From Iphinoe sp. HA4291-MV1 (GTDB lineage: Bacteria > Cyanobacteriota > Cyanobacteriia > Cyanobacteriales > Nostocaceae): a stretch of DNA of 64,000 nucleotides. This document shows, one piece after another, positions 63,625 through 64,000 of this stretch; within the stretch, counting starts at the first letter, position 1; every line of letters begins with the position of its first letter. The stretch spans positions 1 to 64,000 of the forward strand of contig JAHHHH010000031.1 in the NCBI GenBank assembly GCA_019359415.1, written 5' to 3'. The position numbers and the translations under genes are program-made. The notes under the pieces were generated by a model. The model worked only from the letters and a program-made list of their open reading frames with translations. It did not search any database and had not been told where the DNA came from.

Positions 63625-64000
63625 ATGGACTTGAAATTGCATGGTAAATCCGCGCTGGTGAGTGGTTCAACTGCAGGTATTGGTTTTGCAATTGCTCGAG
63701 GACTTGCGCAAGAGGGTGCATCAGTTATTATTACTGGACGTTCTCTTGGAAGAGTGGAGCAGGCGATCGCTAAAATTCAGCACAGCAACCCAGAAGCAAA
63801 AGTTTCTGGTGTGGTTGCTGACCTTGCAAAAAAAGAAGGAGCAGAGCAAGTTTTTCAACAAGTTCCTGGGATTGATATTCTCGTCAATAATCTTGGTGTT
63901 TTCGAGCCAAAAGCATTTTCTGATATTACTGATGAGGACTGGTTCAACATCTTTGAAGCTAATGTTCTCAGCGGAGTCCGCCTGAGTCGCCACTACCTAC
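63625..64000 (+). CDS. Short-chain dehydrogenase/reductase, 3' end outside the window
   Basis: The first 125 residues of a classical SDR; the gene runs past the right edge. Cofactor motif SGSTAGIGFAIARGL, then TGRSLGRVEQ (arginine suggesting NADP) and NNLGVFEPKAF. The start ATG at 63625 has TGGAG upstream. It follows trxA on the same strand. The substrate is unknown, and the catalytic Tyr is not in the window. Confidence 0.85.
   Translation, partial: MDLKLHGKSALVSGSTAGIGFAIARGLAQEGASVIITGRSLGRVEQAIAKIQHSNPEAKVSGVVADLAKKEGAEQVFQQVPGIDILVNNLGVFEPKAFSDITDEDWFNIFEANVLSGVRLSRHYL

Overview
The window comes from a filamentous, probably heterocyst-forming cyanobacterium (order Nostocales). The signs are many GCGATCGC octamers, short tandemly repeated repetitive (STRR) arrays between genes and sometimes inside them, photosystem I genes (psaE, psaX), ndhO, phycocyanin genes, rpaB, a high-light-inducible protein and the alkane pathway pair. 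It is chromosomal in character: mostly single housekeeping genes or short operons, separated by repeat-rich spacers. There is no phage, CRISPR array or rRNA operon, and I saw no tRNA.

Layout. 0.4-7.4 kb: a DUF1995 protein, a cysteine desulfurase, a membrane-anchored phospholipase D-like protein, an insertion sequence transposase and a WD40 protein. 7.5-13.5 kb: a small membrane protein, a high-light-inducible protein, alanine dehydrogenase, and a cheR-cheB-hybrid histidine kinase signalling unit. 14-19 kb: a CapA-like protein, a PIN toxin-antitoxin pair, an orphan antitoxin-like gene, LarE, an amino-acid permease and psaX. 19-25 kb: lipA, then a 1.3 kb spacer with three perfect palindromes, then a five-gene phycocyanin operon (cpcB-cpcA-two rod linkers-cpcD). 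That operon is almost free of methionine and cysteine, as in the sulfur-starvation phycocyanin-3 of Calothrix. 25-35.5 kb: methyltransferase, Uma2 protein, HicBA, radA, rpaB, a cytochrome b6 heme-assembly factor whose start and stop codons both lie in STRR arrays, DUF456, a DUF6825-UbiB kinase-PP2C operon and a truncated TnpB. 35.8-42 kb: a cNMP-domain peptidase-like ABC exporter with its HlyD adaptor, mraY and DUF3134. 42-46.6 kb: a frameshifted fibrillin gene, a composite repeat segment, psaE, mutM, ndhO and mdh. 46.7-51 kb: a slipped small repeat protein, an XPB helicase-Bax1 (DUF790) nuclease pair and ChaC. 51-53.4 kb: a conserved hypothetical gene followed by a patch of gene wreckage (WD40 fragment, and a sugar permease broken by a MITE). 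53.6-56.8 kb: the hydrocarbon genes ado and aar with accA. 57-64 kb: an SDR, folE, trpF, an ABC exporter, a sugar permease, the redox regulator rexT divergent from trxA with a visible operator, and an SDR cut by the window edge.

Main points of interest: (1) the sulfur-sparing phycocyanin operon; (2) a roughly 146-bp element that can fold as a gap-free three-way junction, with one copy forming the 3' end of a transposase gene and a second, 97% identical copy inside a 381-bp segment bounded by perfect 16-bp inverted repeats; (3) repeats that supply start codons, stop codons or internal codons of otherwise normal genes; (4) the RexT-TrxA2 redox switch with both vicinal cysteines and a perfect dyad operator; (5) the XPB-Bax1 repair pair; (6) a C39-type exporter whose peptidase domain appears to have lost its catalytic His and Asp. 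Function names rest on motif recognition from memory; no searches were run.
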